Source: JASHUC01 sp035523875
GTDB taxonomy: Bacteria > Pseudomonadota > Gammaproteobacteria > Steroidobacterales > Steroidobacteraceae
DNA: 64,000 nucleotides
Assembly: GCA_035523875.1 (NCBI GenBank)
Contig: DATKPY010000010.1
Coordinates: 1 to 64,000, forward strand
Direction of reading: 5' to 3'
How positions within the stretch are numbered: position 1 is the first letter of the stretch; each line of letters begins with the position of its first letter. The translations under genes and the position numbers were made by a program. The notes under the pieces are model-generated. The model had not been told where the DNA came from and did not search any database. It was given only the letters and a program-made list of their open reading frames with translations. This document shows positions 42,189-51,743 of this stretch, piece after piece.

Positions 42189-42467
42189 ATGCGATACCTG
42201 GAGCCCCACAGTGCCGAGTGGTTTGCGGCGCTCGAGTCGGACCAGCCGGTGCAGGCGACGCTGACGCGGCGGCACGTTGCGGCGGCCGGCACGGTCGAGA
42301 TCTGCTCGCTCTGTGGGAGCGCATCGGCGCGAGATTACTGGGTCGTGGCACGAAAGACGGACCCGAGTCCCGTGCCGACGCTGCGACTGTGCGCGGATTG
42401 CGTCGGTGTGCGAACGACCGTGTTCGGCCAGAAGCTGCTGCCGATCAATCCGGAGGAGAGTCGCTAA
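42189..42467 (+). CDS. Small CxxC hypothetical protein
   Basis: The ATG at 42189 gives 92 residues (MRYLEPHSAEWFAALESDQP). CSLCG (about 46-50) and CADC (about 73-76) can form a zinc site, with VPTLRLCADCVGVRTTVFGQ at the end. The frame is open further upstream, overlapping the cytochrome gene, so the start is unsure. Family unknown. Confidence 0.5.
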   Translation: MRYLEPHSAEWFAALESDQPVQATLTRRHVAAAGTVEICSLCGSASARDYWVVARKTDPSPVPTLRLCADCVGVRTTVFGQKLLPINPEESR

Positions 42468-42730
42468 CCCCCGGTCGCGCTGGTCGTGTCCACCGGCGCG
42501 CAGTTCGTGCGGCCCGACATCACGCAGTCCTGGAGCTTGGCCGCCCGGCCCAGCACATGCACCAGCAGCACGCTGCCCAGGATCAGCAGCAGCGTGAACA
42601 CCAGTCCGACGAGCGCTGCGCGGCGCGAGTCCGGAGGCGGCGGTTCGGGATCCTCCGACTGCCGCGGTAGGAGGTAGGCGGTCGCACTCCCGAAAAGATT
42701 GAGTCCAAGACGCCTGCGCTCGATGGTCAT
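42464..42730 (-). CDS. Small single-span membrane protein
   Basis: The 88-residue protein has a basic N-terminus (MTIERRRLGLNLFGSATAYL) and one membrane helix (AALVGLVFTLLLILGSVLLV, about 38-60). A short periplasmic tail carries two cysteines (DCVMSGRTNC). The start overlaps the end of the flavin reductase gene as ATGA, so it is made in step with it. Family unknown. Confidence 0.6.
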   Translation of the reverse strand: MTIERRRLGLNLFGSATAYLLPRQSEDPEPPPPDSRRAALVGLVFTLLLILGSVLLVHVLGRAAKLQDCVMSGRTNCAPVDTTSATGG

Positions 42731-43353
42731 TTCGGGCGATCCATCTTAAAGAGCGCATCCGCGCCGATCGTGAAGTAATCCGCCGGTCCTCCGCCGCGCA
42801 CGACCGGTTGTGCGGCCGCTGTCACGTAGAAGCCCCCGGCGAGGAATCGGCGCTCGATGTGGACCGCGACGATTTCCCCGAGCGTGAGCCAGGTTTCCAC
42901 GGCTGCACCGGCGAGATTCCGCAACTGCACGATTTGGGTAACGCGGCACTCGAAGTTCACCGGGCTCTCCGCGACCCGCGGTGCACCGATCTTTGCCGAG
43001 GCTACCGGCGTCAGCCCGGAGAGCGTGAACTCGTCGACCTCCGGGGCGACCGTCGCGCTGGTCGCATTCATCCGCTCGGCGAGTGCTCGCGTGACGAGAT
43101 TCCAGGCGAACTCCCCGGTGCGCTCGGCGTTGCGCACGGTGTCCTTGTGGCCGATGCTTGCGAACCCGATGATCGGCGGGACATAGTTGAACGCGTTGAA
43201 GAAGCTGTAGGGCGCGAGATTGCGGTGACCGGCGCCGTCGTGGGTGGAGATCCAGCCGATCGGGCGCGGAGCGACGATCGAGTTGAACGGATCGTGAGCG
43301 AGTCCATGCCCGCAACGCGGCTCGTAGAAGTACTTCTCTTCGCTCGCGCTCAT
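42727..43353 (-). CDS. Flavin reductase domain protein
   Basis: The ATG at 43353 with GGAGAGAG upstream gives 208 residues. The fold is of the flavin-reductase-like, FMN-binding split barrel: NSIVAPRPIGWISTHDGAGH, NLAPYSFFNAFNYVPPIIGF, KDTVRNAERTGEFAWNLVTR, ESPVNFECRVTQIVQL. It binds FMN and reduces it with NAD(P)H, often for a partner monooxygenase. No such partner is adjacent. It is followed by the small membrane protein with a four-base overlap. Confidence 0.85.
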   Translation of the reverse strand: MSASEEKYFYEPRCGHGLAHDPFNSIVAPRPIGWISTHDGAGHRNLAPYSFFNAFNYVPPIIGFASIGHKDTVRNAERTGEFAWNLVTRALAERMNATSATVAPEVDEFTLSGLTPVASAKIGAPRVAESPVNFECRVTQIVQLRNLAGAAVETWLTLGEIVAVHIERRFLAGGFYVTAAAQPVVRGGGPADYFTIGADALFKMDRPK

Positions 43354-43382
43354 ACCGCGCTCTCTCCGGGAGCCCGCGTCCG

Positions 43383-44006
43383 TTACGGGTGTTCGCGGGT
43401 AAGTACCGGCCACAGCGTCGCCGTCGAGATGCTCACCTTGAGATACCCGAATGCGCGATCGTTGACCCCCTTGAGGACAACGCTCACGGGATGCCAGACC
43501 CCGGGACGGAGCGATCCCGGAACCGACTGCACGTGCTCTTTCAGGCCCTGCTGCCAGCTGGCGAAGCGGTTCGCGTAGTCCGGATCACCGACCTCCGGCT
43601 TGGGCGGCCCGTAGGTGAGCTTGAGCACGGCGCCTGAGATCGCCACCGAGGTCACATTGCCGAGGTTGAGCTGAACGCGCACGCCGCCCGGGATGCTGCG
43701 GACGTACTGCACGAAGACCACGAACGGACCGAGCGCGGGCTGGGCCTCGACCCAGCGCACCGTCGTGTCCGTCGGAATGAGTTCTGCGACCGCCGAGCGG
43801 TGCGAATCGGCCTCGCGCCGCAGTGCCGCGAGCTCCTTCGTGGCCGCGCGCTCGCTGGCATCGAGCGCGGCCACGCGGGTATCGAGCCGCGCCACTTCGC
43901 TTTGCAGTGCGGCAAGCTCGGCGGGGTTCGCGATCGAGGGGGAGCGCCCGCATCCGGCGACCGCGCTCAGCAGGAGAGTTCCGACGAACGCGATTCGACC
44001 GGTCAT
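43383..44006 (-). CDS. Lipoprotein with coiled coil
   Basis: The 207-residue product has a lipoprotein signal (MTGRIAFVGTLLLSAVAGCG, lipobox AVAGC). A coiled coil follows (PAELAALQSEVARLDTRVAA, LDASERAATKELAALRREAD, about 27-72). The rest is a beta-rich domain (PFVVFVQYVRSIPGGVRVQL, NLGNVTSVAISGAVLKLTYG). It resembles DUF3251-like lipoproteins. Likely periplasmic-side anchored. It lies 29 bases before the flavin reductase gene. Confidence 0.65.
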   Translation of the reverse strand: MTGRIAFVGTLLLSAVAGCGRSPSIANPAELAALQSEVARLDTRVAALDASERAATKELAALRREADSHRSAVAELIPTDTTVRWVEAQPALGPFVVFVQYVRSIPGGVRVQLNLGNVTSVAISGAVLKLTYGPPKPEVGDPDYANRFASWQQGLKEHVQSVPGSLRPGVWHPVSVVLKGVNDRAFGYLKVSISTATLWPVLTREHP

Positions 44007-44143
44007 GAGCGATCCTCAACCAGGGCGCCAGGGACGGCGCTGCCGCCGCGGCGATAGCCTAGCAGTCGCGCTGCGCCGCTGGATAGCGAGGAGCGGGAGC
44101 CCTTCCCGCGCTCGAAGGCGAACCGCGCGCCAGCCTCCGACGC

Positions 44144-44920
44144 TCAGGGTGAGCGACCGGTCGAGCCGAGCTGCGCGAGGATCGAGCTGCAAGATCCGTA
44201 GAACTGTGCCGACTCGTGCTGGAGCGCAGCGCCGTGGCGAGACATGACCGCGATGAAGTGTCCGGCGGTGTCGAGGGCCGCGAAGACGCTCGTCACGACC
44301 AAGTCTCCCCGTGGCGTGAAACCGGCAAAATGCAGCCCCGTCGGCGTCGCAACGACCCGCACGTCCGTCTCGCCGGTCTGCGAGCCCGTGGCCCCCTGGG
44401 TTCCCTCCATTTGGGCGCTGCCCGCGTGCGTGTCGATCGAATCGTAGGTGATCGGGCCGCCCTGCCACGAAGCGCCGTGGACCGTCATGTTTCCGCCGGG
44501 CCATTCACTGCCGTTACCGGGATCGAACTGGCACGAGATACGGACCGAGTCGAGCAACGTATCGAGAGGAGAGGGGTGCGCCGAGGCGGCGGCTGATGAC
44601 GGTGGCTCCGCCCCAGCGGGGATCGGGAGCGGCGGAGGAGGGGTGGCCGAGGCGATCGCGGCATGCTCCACAACGGCGCTGCCCGCCGCAGCCCCGCGCT
44701 CGGTGTCCCCCGTGGAGCCGCTCCCCGGCGCGGCCGCGCTCAGTTCGGGCGCGCGTCGGGCGACGGCGGGACCCTCGGCGCGAGCGTCAGCGATGCGGGC
44801 CACGCGCGATCCGGGGGCGGTGACCTTCCGCACCGGCTCGGACCGCTCCCAGCGGGCGAGCCAGACGAGCGCCACCCCAGTCGCGGCCGCAAGAAGAATC
44901 GAGCCCGCATGCCGTCCCAT
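44144..44920 (-). CDS. Hypothetical exported protein with P/A-rich linker
   Basis: The ATG at 44920 gives 258 residues: an N-terminal anchor (AGSILLAAATGVALVWLARW), then a 100-residue low-complexity stretch (A, S, P, G, with ATPPPPLPIPAGAEPPSSAA). The C-terminal 140-residue domain is beta-rich (VRISCQFDPGNGSEWPGGNM, TVHGASWQGG, FAGFTPRGDLVVTSVFAALD). Two cysteines may form a disulfide. I do not recognise the domain. It is probably bound to the inner membrane with the domain outside. Confidence 0.5.
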   Translation of the reverse strand: MGRHAGSILLAAATGVALVWLARWERSEPVRKVTAPGSRVARIADARAEGPAVARRAPELSAAAPGSGSTGDTERGAAAGSAVVEHAAIASATPPPPLPIPAGAEPPSSAAASAHPSPLDTLLDSVRISCQFDPGNGSEWPGGNMTVHGASWQGGPITYDSIDTHAGSAQMEGTQGATGSQTGETDVRVVATPTGLHFAGFTPRGDLVVTSVFAALDTAGHFIAVMSRHGAALQHESAQFYGSCSSILAQLGSTGRSP

Positions 44921-45055
44921 TTCGCATCCTGCGCGTGCGCTTCGGAGCACACGTTGGGCGCGAGCATACCAAAGCGGTTGCCGGCGCCGCTCAAGCGGCG
45001 AACGCCGAGCGCGCCGCGGGTTGCGGGCACCCCTGCCGCGGCGGTACGGTGCCGC

Positions 45056-45250
45056 ATGATCAAGGTCCTGCTGTGGCTCCTTCTGTTCGTGCTTTGCTGG
45101 CCGCTCGCCGTCCTGGCGCTGCTGCTCTGGCCGCTCGTCTGGCTCTTGTCGATTCCGTTCCGGCTGCTCGGGATCGCCCTCGAGGGTGTTTTCCAGCTGC
45201 TGCGAGCCGTGATTCTTCTGCCCGCGAGACTGCTCGGCGCACGCCGCTGA
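45056..45250 (+). CDS. Small hydrophobic membrane protein, 64 residues
   Basis: The ATG at 45056 gives MIKVLLWLLLFVLCWPLAVL, then ALLLWPLVWLLSIPFRLLGI and a basic end (RAVILLPARLLGARR). It is almost all membrane helix. Ribosome site weak. It is divergent from the preceding gene. Function unknown. Confidence 0.5.
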   Translation: MIKVLLWLLLFVLCWPLAVLALLLWPLVWLLSIPFRLLGIALEGVFQLLRAVILLPARLLGARR

Positions 45251-45922
45251 TCCGCGGCCCCGCGATTGCGTACCGCCACCGGGTCGGCGCTGACCCGAGA
45301 AGAGCAATAAGAATCCGTCGTTGACTGGATTTCACGTGTGCTCGATGCCTCGGTCCTCGCCCATCCACTGTGGCCCGCGCAGGTCGCGCGCGGGCTAGCG
45401 GAAAAACCTTCCCCCTGCACGAAATCCGTGCGCGCCGAATCAAACGCGGCGTGCAAAGACGGGGCACGCGCGTGCGCGCGCCAGCGCCTTTGCACTCGCA
45501 TGAAGCGCCGCTCGTGCTCCGAATGGATCCTCGGATGATGGATTTGCGCACCGATTCGATCCACCTCATCGCCGCATGACGACCGTTCAATCGATCGCAC
45601 GAGGCAAATTCTACGGATTCCTCGGCGCTTCGCGGAGGCCGCCTCGGTGGCAAGCGCTTGTCGCGGCTGCAATTTGCGGGTGGGCCGGCGGCGATCTCGT
45701 ATGCGCGCGGCGCGGATGCGTCCACGCACGCATTCGCTGGCCGATTTATTGCAATACCCCTGCTGCACGGAGTCGGAGCACTCCACGGACCGTTCGCTCA
45801 TCGTTGAGCAGGACGAGCCGGCGCACTCCTCTGGGAGAAGGGGCTGTGTAACAAAGAGTGCCTTTGCGTCGGAGGCGTTCTCCGGCGCGGGGTTCAGATC
45901 AACAAACCTGGGAGAGCCCGAG
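45251..45922. other. Long upstream region of the first TonB-dependent receptor
   Basis: About 670 bases without a convincing gene. It holds an AT-rich element (45736-45755) that recurs upstream of the second receptor gene. Confidence 0.4.
45736..45755 (+). promoter_or_regulatory. AT-rich element upstream of receptor gene 1
   Basis: gctggccgatttattgcaat lies 168 bases before the receptor start. The text ctggc-atttattgcaa also occurs 175 bases before the second receptor (48850-48869) in an otherwise GC-rich background. Probably a shared promoter or operator; exact function unknown. Confidence 0.45.
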
Positions 45923-48493
45923 ATGTTCTATCGCCGTCACTGCGCGCCGAGCCATGGCGCGGCGCTTACCGCTGCATTGAGCCTGCTGCTGTTCTGTGTA
46001 CCGTTGCACGCCCAGAGTCCGGCGCCCGCCGCTTCGGGCTCCGCGGGGGAGTCCTCCGCATCCGCGATCGAGACGACTCAGGAGGTCATCGTCACGGGCA
46101 CGCGCCAGAAGGGGATCGAGGCGGCCCAGAGCGCGGCACCGATTCAGATCATCAGCGCTGCGGATCTCAAGAACACCGGCCAGACGAACCTCATCAACGC
46201 GATCGCGCAGCTCGTTCCCTCGTACGTCGCCCAGGGATTCGGCTTCGACATGGCGAATCAAACGCTGCAGGCGCGGCTCTACGGATTGAGCCCCAACGAT
46301 GTGCTGATTCTCGTGAACGGCAAGCGCCGCCACACCACCGCCAATCTCGCCGTGGATGGCGGCCCCTATCAGGGTGGCGCGGGCGCGGACCTCAACTTCA
46401 TCCCACTCGATGCCATCGATCATGTCGAGGTGCTCACGCAGGGTGCAGCCGCGCAGTACGGCTCGGATGCGATCGCAGGCGTCGTGAACATCATTCTCAA
46501 GAACAGCTCATCGGGGGTCGACGCCGATGCAACCTACGGCGGCTATTTCGACGGCGGCGGAGACACCTCGCAAGTAGGCGCGAACGCCGGATTCGAGCCG
46601 GTGGAAAACAGCTACTTCAACGTGACCGCCGAGGACTACAACCACGGGCACTCTGACCGCGGCGACGTGGATCCGCGCGTGGTCTATCCCGGCTACATCG
46701 ATCCGGCGGATGGTGGAACGTATCCGCTCACCAATATGCCTCTCGCGCCGGGCTGGCCGAACCTCAATCTCATCGACGGCGATGGCGAGTCGCACATGAA
46801 GCTGGTCGAGTACAACGCAGGCTTCAGTCTCGGGGACGGGGTGCAGTTCTACTCGTTCGGCACCTATGGGTACAAGAACGCCGCGTCCTACGAGAACTAC
46901 CGAGTGCCGACGGTCGCTTACTACACCGATCCGACCACCGGTGTCACGACCTATCCGTTTCCCTACGGCTTCAATCCGCTCGAGCAGGGCAAGGAGACCG
47001 ACTACCAGTTGAACGCGGGCTTCAAGGGTGCGATCGACGAGTGGACTTGGGACCTCGCAACCGGCTACGGCGAGGACCAGTTCCACGTGTACACGATCGA
47101 TTCGACGAACCCGCAGCTCTATATCGATACCGGCGCCTCGCCCGAGAGCTTCTATGACGGCCAGTTCGTCTCGAGTCAATGGACGACGTCGCTCGATGTC
47201 GCCAAGGATTTCGAGGTGGGACTTGCGGGACCGCTCAACGTCGCATGGGGCGGGGAGTACCGGCGCGAGGGATACAAGATCCTGCCCGGGGACGCGAGCT
47301 CCTACATCGATGGCGGCGCCGCCTCATTCCCGGGATACGCGCCCTATAACGAGGTGGACGCCTCGCGCAACAGCTACGCGGGCTACGTCGATCTCGCCGC
47401 GGACGTGATCTCCGGCTTGCGCATCGACGCTGCCGGTCGTGTCGAGCACTACAGCGATTTCGGCGGCGACCAGGTGGGCAAGCTGACGGCGCGCTGGGAT
47501 GCGACCTCGCAGTTCGCCGTGCGCGCTACCGTGAGCAGCGGCTTTCGTGCTCCGACGCTCGCCGAGGAGCACTACACGGCGGTCAACGTGGGACCGAGCA
47601 CTGCGTTTGGACAGCTCGCGCCGAACGGACCGGGCGCATCGCTCCTCGGTCTCGGAAGCGGGTTGCATCCGGAGCGGTCGACGAATCTGAGTCTTGGGCT
47701 CGTCTTCCGGCCATTCGAACGTCTCGCCGCAACGCTCGACACCTACCAGATCATCCTCTCCAACCGCATCGTCGGGAGCGGTGCGATCTTCGGCACGATC
47801 TACGGCGTGCCGTATCCCGGAGCATCGGATGTGAACGCGGCGATCGCCGCGAGCGGCCTCAGCATCAATCCCTACGTGCTCGCCACCGGAACGACCGGTA
47901 TCAACATCTTCACGAACGGGATAGACACGCGCACGCGCGGCGTCGACTTCACCCTCACCAGCCCCAACGATTACTCGTTCGGGCACATCGACTGGTCGAT
48001 CTCGAGCACCTACAACTACACCGTCGTCACCGGCCAGATCGCCTCTCCGGCGCAGCTCGGAGGCCAGCAGCTCTTCGGCCCGACGACGCTCTCGGATCTG
48101 ACGACCGCCTCGCCGCGCCTGGTGCTCAATCTCGGCATGCACTGGACGCTGAGCGAGTTCTACGTCGATCTGCACGAGATCGTCTACGGACCGAGCTCGG
48201 AGTATGACAACGACGACGGCGACAACGCCTCGGGAATCCCCGTCTATTACAAGGAGTCGATCGGTACGATTCCGGTCACCAATCTGGAGCTCGGCATGCA
48301 TCTCGGCAAGCCGCTTACGCTCGCGATCGGCGCGGACAATCTCTTCGATCGCTATCCGCCGCAGATCAATCCGCTGCTCACGGAGGCGTACGACGCGTAT
48401 CAGGACAATAGCGCGGTACAGAAGTACCCGACGTTCTCGCCATTCGGTCAGGACGGCGGCTTCTACTATGCACGCTTGACTTACCGGTTCTGA
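45923..48493 (+). CDS. TonB-dependent outer-membrane receptor, paralogue 1
   Basis: GGGAG lies nine bases before the ATG at 45923. The 856-residue protein has a signal peptide (about 1-31), a TonB box-like QEVIVTGTRQK, a plug domain (PIQIISAADLKNTGQTNLIN, NDVLILVNGKRRHTTANLAV, QYGSDAIAGVVNIIL) and a 22-strand barrel ending in Phe (ARLTYRF). It moves a ligand across the outer membrane using TonB energy. It is very similar to the next receptor along its full length. The tandem position with a Tat aminotransferase and a TauE exporter suggests an organic amino or sulfur compound as ligand, inferred. Confidence 0.92.
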   Translation: MFYRRHCAPSHGAALTAALSLLLFCVPLHAQSPAPAASGSAGESSASAIETTQEVIVTGTRQKGIEAAQSAAPIQIISAADLKNTGQTNLINAIAQLVPSYVAQGFGFDMANQTLQARLYGLSPNDVLILVNGKRRHTTANLAVDGGPYQGGAGADLNFIPLDAIDHVEVLTQGAAAQYGSDAIAGVVNIILKNSSSGVDADATYGGYFDGGGDTSQVGANAGFEPVENSYFNVTAEDYNHGHSDRGDVDPRVVYPGYIDPADGGTYPLTNMPLAPGWPNLNLIDGDGESHMKLVEYNAGFSLGDGVQFYSFGTYGYKNAASYENYRVPTVAYYTDPTTGVTTYPFPYGFNPLEQGKETDYQLNAGFKGAIDEWTWDLATGYGEDQFHVYTIDSTNPQLYIDTGASPESFYDGQFVSSQWTTSLDVAKDFEVGLAGPLNVAWGGEYRREGYKILPGDASSYIDGGAASFPGYAPYNEVDASRNSYAGYVDLAADVISGLRIDAAGRVEHYSDFGGDQVGKLTARWDATSQFAVRATVSSGFRAPTLAEEHYTAVNVGPSTAFGQLAPNGPGASLLGLGSGLHPERSTNLSLGLVFRPFERLAATLDTYQIILSNRIVGSGAIFGTIYGVPYPGASDVNAAIAASGLSINPYVLATGTTGINIFTNGIDTRTRGVDFTLTSPNDYSFGHIDWSISSTYNYTVVTGQIASPAQLGGQQLFGPTTLSDLTTASPRLVLNLGMHWTLSEFYVDLHEIVYGPSSEYDNDDGDNASGIPVYYKESIGTIPVTNLELGMHLGKPLTLAIGADNLFDRYPPQINPLLTEAYDAYQDNSAVQKYPTFSPFGQDGGFYYARLTYRF

Positions 48494-48513
48494 GTTTCTC
48501 AGACACGGACGGC

Positions 48514-48541
48514 GCCGGTGCTCGCACGCGCGAGCACCGGC
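48514..48541 (+). terminator. Hairpin after receptor gene 1
   Basis: gccggtgctcg (48514-48524), loop cacgcg, then cgagcaccggc (48531-48541) form an 11-base-pair stem 20 bases after the receptor stop. No T run follows. Confidence 0.5.
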
Positions 48542-48849
48542 CGCTCCACCCATCCGCGCTGCTCAGGCCCGGGGCACGCGCCCTTGGGCGAATGGCTCCT
48601 TGCACCGATTCGGATCGCACGCCGTGCTCTGTTTTGCGCTCGATAACTGACCTCAGTGCACTGAGTTGAATCACCTGAAGGCGCGTGCTGCGCGGCCGGC
48701 CACCACCTCGTGGCGATCTCAGCACATTGATCGCTACGCAAATCAATCACGCCCGCGATGCTCAATTCGCTGAAATCAGGGCACTTTCATACCGAGCGTG
48801 GTGATCGGAGCGCCGGCGTTGAGGCGGACGCGCTACGGATTCGAGGTTG

Positions 48850-48869
48850 ACTGGCTAATTTATTGCAAA
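48850..48869 (+). promoter_or_regulatory. AT-rich element upstream of receptor gene 2
   Basis: actggctaatttattgcaaa lies 175 bases before the second receptor start and matches the first element over ctggc-atttattgcaa. The preceding ttgact (48847-48852) could be a -35 box. Confidence 0.45.
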
Positions 48870-49043
48870 GACTCTTGCGGCGCGGGACGGGGCATGCACA
48901 GATGGCGAGGCTCAAACAGTGGGCAGCCTCACCGGGTGCAGGTTCGGTCCATTGAGAGGGGGCGCAGCGGTGACAGCGCCGAGCGAGGAGCGAAAGACTC
49001 CGCCGACGCTGTCGCAATCCATCACCGTGGGAGAGCCTCGAAC

Positions 49044-51602
49044 ATGTCCGACACGCCATTTAGATTGCCCATCGCGACGGCTGTGGCCGCTGCGCTGGGT
49101 CTGGTCCTCGTCACGCCCGCCGTGCGCGCCCAGAACGCAGCCGCCGGACCGGCGGCACCCCCCACGGCCGCCGCCCAGCAGCCCGAGCAGGAGGTGATCG
49201 TCACCGGTACGCGGCAGAAGGGCATCGAGGCCGCCGAGAGTGCCGCACCGATCCAGATCATCAGCGTCACGCAGCTCAAGAACACGGGTCAATCGAACCT
49301 GGTCAATGCGCTCGCGCAGCTCGTTCCGTCCTACGTCGCGCAGGCGTTCGGCGGGGACATGAGCAACCAGACGCTGCAGGCGAAGCTCTACGGCCTGAGC
49401 CCGAACGACGTGCTCATTCTGATCAACGGCAAGCGCCGTCACACGACGGCGAATTTGGCCGTCGACGGCGGCCCGTATCAGGGCGGAGCGGGCGTCGACC
49501 TCAACTTCATTCCCGTCGATGCGGTCGATCACGTCGAGGTGCTGACCCAGGGCGCCGCCGCCCAGTACGGCTCGGACGCGGTTGCCGGGGTCATCAACAT
49601 CATCCTCAAGCGCAATTCCTCCGGTGGTGCGGCGGACGCCACCTACGGCGGATACTTCGACGGCGGCGGCGACACCTCGCAGGTCGGCGCCAACGCGGGC
49701 TTCGAGCCGCTCAACGATTCGTACTTCAACGTGACGGCCGAGGATTACAACCACGGCCACAGCGATCGCGGCAACGTCGATCCGCGCGTGACCGATCCGC
49801 ATAACATCGATCCGGCCGACGGCGGAACCTACCCGCTCACGAACATGCCGCTCGCACCGGGCTATCCGAACCTCAACCTGATCTCGGGCGACGCGGAGGT
49901 TCACCGCAAGCTCCTCGAGTACAACTCGGGCTTCAGTCTCGCCGACAGCGTCCAGTTCTACAGTTTCGGCACTTACGGGTACAAGGACGCCGCATCCTAC
50001 GAGAACTATCGACTGCCGACGGTTGTGCATTACCTCGACCCGACCACCGACCAGACGATCTATCCCTTCCCCTATGGATTCCAGCCTCTCGAGCAGGGCC
50101 GGGAGACCGACTATCAGCTGAACGCGGGCTTCAAGGGAATCCTCGAGGATTGGACCTGGGACCTCGGCACCGGCTACGGCGAGGACCAGATGAAGGTGTA
50201 CACGATCGACTCCTCGAACAATTCTCTCTACGCCGCCACTGGCGCCTCCCCGACAGACTTCTATGACGGAGAGTTCCTCGCGAACCAATGGGCGACTACG
50301 CTCGATGTCGCGCGCGACTTCGACGTGGGACTGGCAGGGCCGCTCAATGTCGCCTGGGGCGGGGAGTACCGGCGCGAGTCGTTCAAGATTCTCGCGGGCG
50401 ATGCCGCCTCGTACTACGGGGGCGGTGCGCAGTCGTTCCCGGGGTTTGCGCCGTACAACGCGACCAGCGCCGCGCGCAAGAGCTACGCGGGCTATGTCGA
50501 TCTCGCGGCCGACGTGGTGAGCGGATTGCGCCTCGATGCGGCCGGGCGCTACGAGCACTACAGCGATTTCGGCAGCAACGAGGTGGGCAAGCTCACGGGC
50601 CGCTGGGACTTGGATCCGCAAGTCGCGGTCCGTGCCACCGTGAGCAGCGGATTTCGCGCCCCGACGCTCGCCGAGGAGCACTACACCGCCGTCAATGTCG
50701 GTCCGACGACCGCGTTCGGCCAGCTCGCCCCGGACGGCCCGGGAGCCGCATTGCTCGGACTCGGCACCGGGCTGCAGCCGGAGAAGTCGACCAATCTGAG
50801 CCTCGGTCTCGTATTCAGGCCCCTCGAGACGCTTGCGGCAACCGTCGACGCTTATCAGATCCTCGTCACGAATCGCATCGTCGGGAGCGGCGCTATCTAT
50901 GGACAGATCAACGGCTTGCCCTACCCCGGTGCGGGTGATGTGAACGCGGCGATTCTCGCGAGCGGCCTCAGTATCGATCCCGAGGTGCTCGCGACCGGCA
51001 CGCTCGGCATCGAGCTGTTCACGAACGGCGTAGACACGCGCACGCGGGGCGTCGACTTCACGCTCACCAGCACCCAGGACTACCCGGTCGGGCAGGTCGA
51101 CTGGACGGTGGCGAGCACCTACAACTACACGGTGATCACGCGGGAGATCGCCTCACCGTTGGAGCTCGGCGGTCAGGCGCTGTTCGGTCCGGGCACCAAC
51201 TCGGCCCTGACGACGGGCTCTCCACGGCTCGTGCTCAATCTCGGGGCGCATTGGACGGTGAGTCGCTTCTACGTCGATCTGCACGAGATCATCTACGGGC
51301 CGAGCTCCGAGTGGGCGAACGACAGCGGCGATAACCCTACGAACATTCCGATCTATTACAAGGATTCGGTGGGAACGATCCCCACTACCAACGTCGAGCT
51401 CGGCATGCACCTGCTGCAGCGCTTGACGCTCGCGATCGGCGCCACGAACGTCTTCAACCGCTATCCGGAGCAGGTGAACCCCGCGATCATCGAGGCCTAC
51501 GAGACCTACTACAACAACGGCGCGGTCGGGAAATACAACACCTTCTCGCCGTTCGGATTCGACGGCGGCTTCTACTACGCGCGGCTGAGCTATGCGTTCT
51601 GA
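49044..51602 (+). CDS. TonB-dependent outer-membrane receptor, paralogue 2
   Basis: GGGAG lies before the ATG at 49044. The 852-residue protein mirrors the first receptor: signal peptide, VIVTGTRQKGIEAAESAAPI, plug (NDVLILINGKRRHTTANLAV), barrel with EDYNHGHSDRGNVDPR and a C-terminal ARLSYAF. By eye about 80 percent of positions are identical, with gaps only in the signal and linker, so the pair arose by tandem duplication. Differences cluster in loops (VDPRVTDPHNIDPADG against VDPRVVYPGYIDPADG), which may alter ligand choice. The aminotransferase gene follows after a strong hairpin. Confidence 0.92.
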   Translation: MSDTPFRLPIATAVAAALGLVLVTPAVRAQNAAAGPAAPPTAAAQQPEQEVIVTGTRQKGIEAAESAAPIQIISVTQLKNTGQSNLVNALAQLVPSYVAQAFGGDMSNQTLQAKLYGLSPNDVLILINGKRRHTTANLAVDGGPYQGGAGVDLNFIPVDAVDHVEVLTQGAAAQYGSDAVAGVINIILKRNSSGGAADATYGGYFDGGGDTSQVGANAGFEPLNDSYFNVTAEDYNHGHSDRGNVDPRVTDPHNIDPADGGTYPLTNMPLAPGYPNLNLISGDAEVHRKLLEYNSGFSLADSVQFYSFGTYGYKDAASYENYRLPTVVHYLDPTTDQTIYPFPYGFQPLEQGRETDYQLNAGFKGILEDWTWDLGTGYGEDQMKVYTIDSSNNSLYAATGASPTDFYDGEFLANQWATTLDVARDFDVGLAGPLNVAWGGEYRRESFKILAGDAASYYGGGAQSFPGFAPYNATSAARKSYAGYVDLAADVVSGLRLDAAGRYEHYSDFGSNEVGKLTGRWDLDPQVAVRATVSSGFRAPTLAEEHYTAVNVGPTTAFGQLAPDGPGAALLGLGTGLQPEKSTNLSLGLVFRPLETLAATVDAYQILVTNRIVGSGAIYGQINGLPYPGAGDVNAAILASGLSIDPEVLATGTLGIELFTNGVDTRTRGVDFTLTSTQDYPVGQVDWTVASTYNYTVITREIASPLELGGQALFGPGTNSALTTGSPRLVLNLGAHWTVSRFYVDLHEIIYGPSSEWANDSGDNPTNIPIYYKDSVGTIPTTNVELGMHLLQRLTLAIGATNVFNRYPEQVNPAIIEAYETYYNNGAVGKYNTFSPFGFDGGFYYARLSYAF

Positions 51603-51703
51603 GGGGATTCGTGTCATGTCGAGGGCGGCGCGTCGCCCGCCGAGACGATCTTGGTGCGGTAGCGCGCACCTCGTTGGCCATGACGCACCAGCGGCGGGCA
51701 GTG

Positions 51704-51738
51704 CTCGAGGCGCGCGAAGCGATCTCGCGCGCCTCGAG
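51704..51738. terminator. Perfect 14-base-pair inverted repeat
   Basis: ctcgaggcgcgcga (51704-51717), loop agcgatc, then tcgcgcgcctcgag (51725-51738). It lies between the second receptor and the aminotransferase, just before the AT-rich text that ends the gap. It may end the receptor transcript or act as an attenuator or operator. Confidence 0.6.
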
Positions 51739-51743
51739 TCGCG

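Larger units (their letters stand above)
48494..49043. other. Spacer between tandem receptor genes
   Basis: About 550 bases with a hairpin just after the first receptor and the shared AT-rich element near the second. No gene seen. Confidence 0.4.

Noticed and set aside
48912..50681. 589-residue reverse frame opposite receptor 2
   Set aside because: Antisense to a TonB receptor; a similar antisense frame occurs under the paralogue only because the DNA is duplicated.
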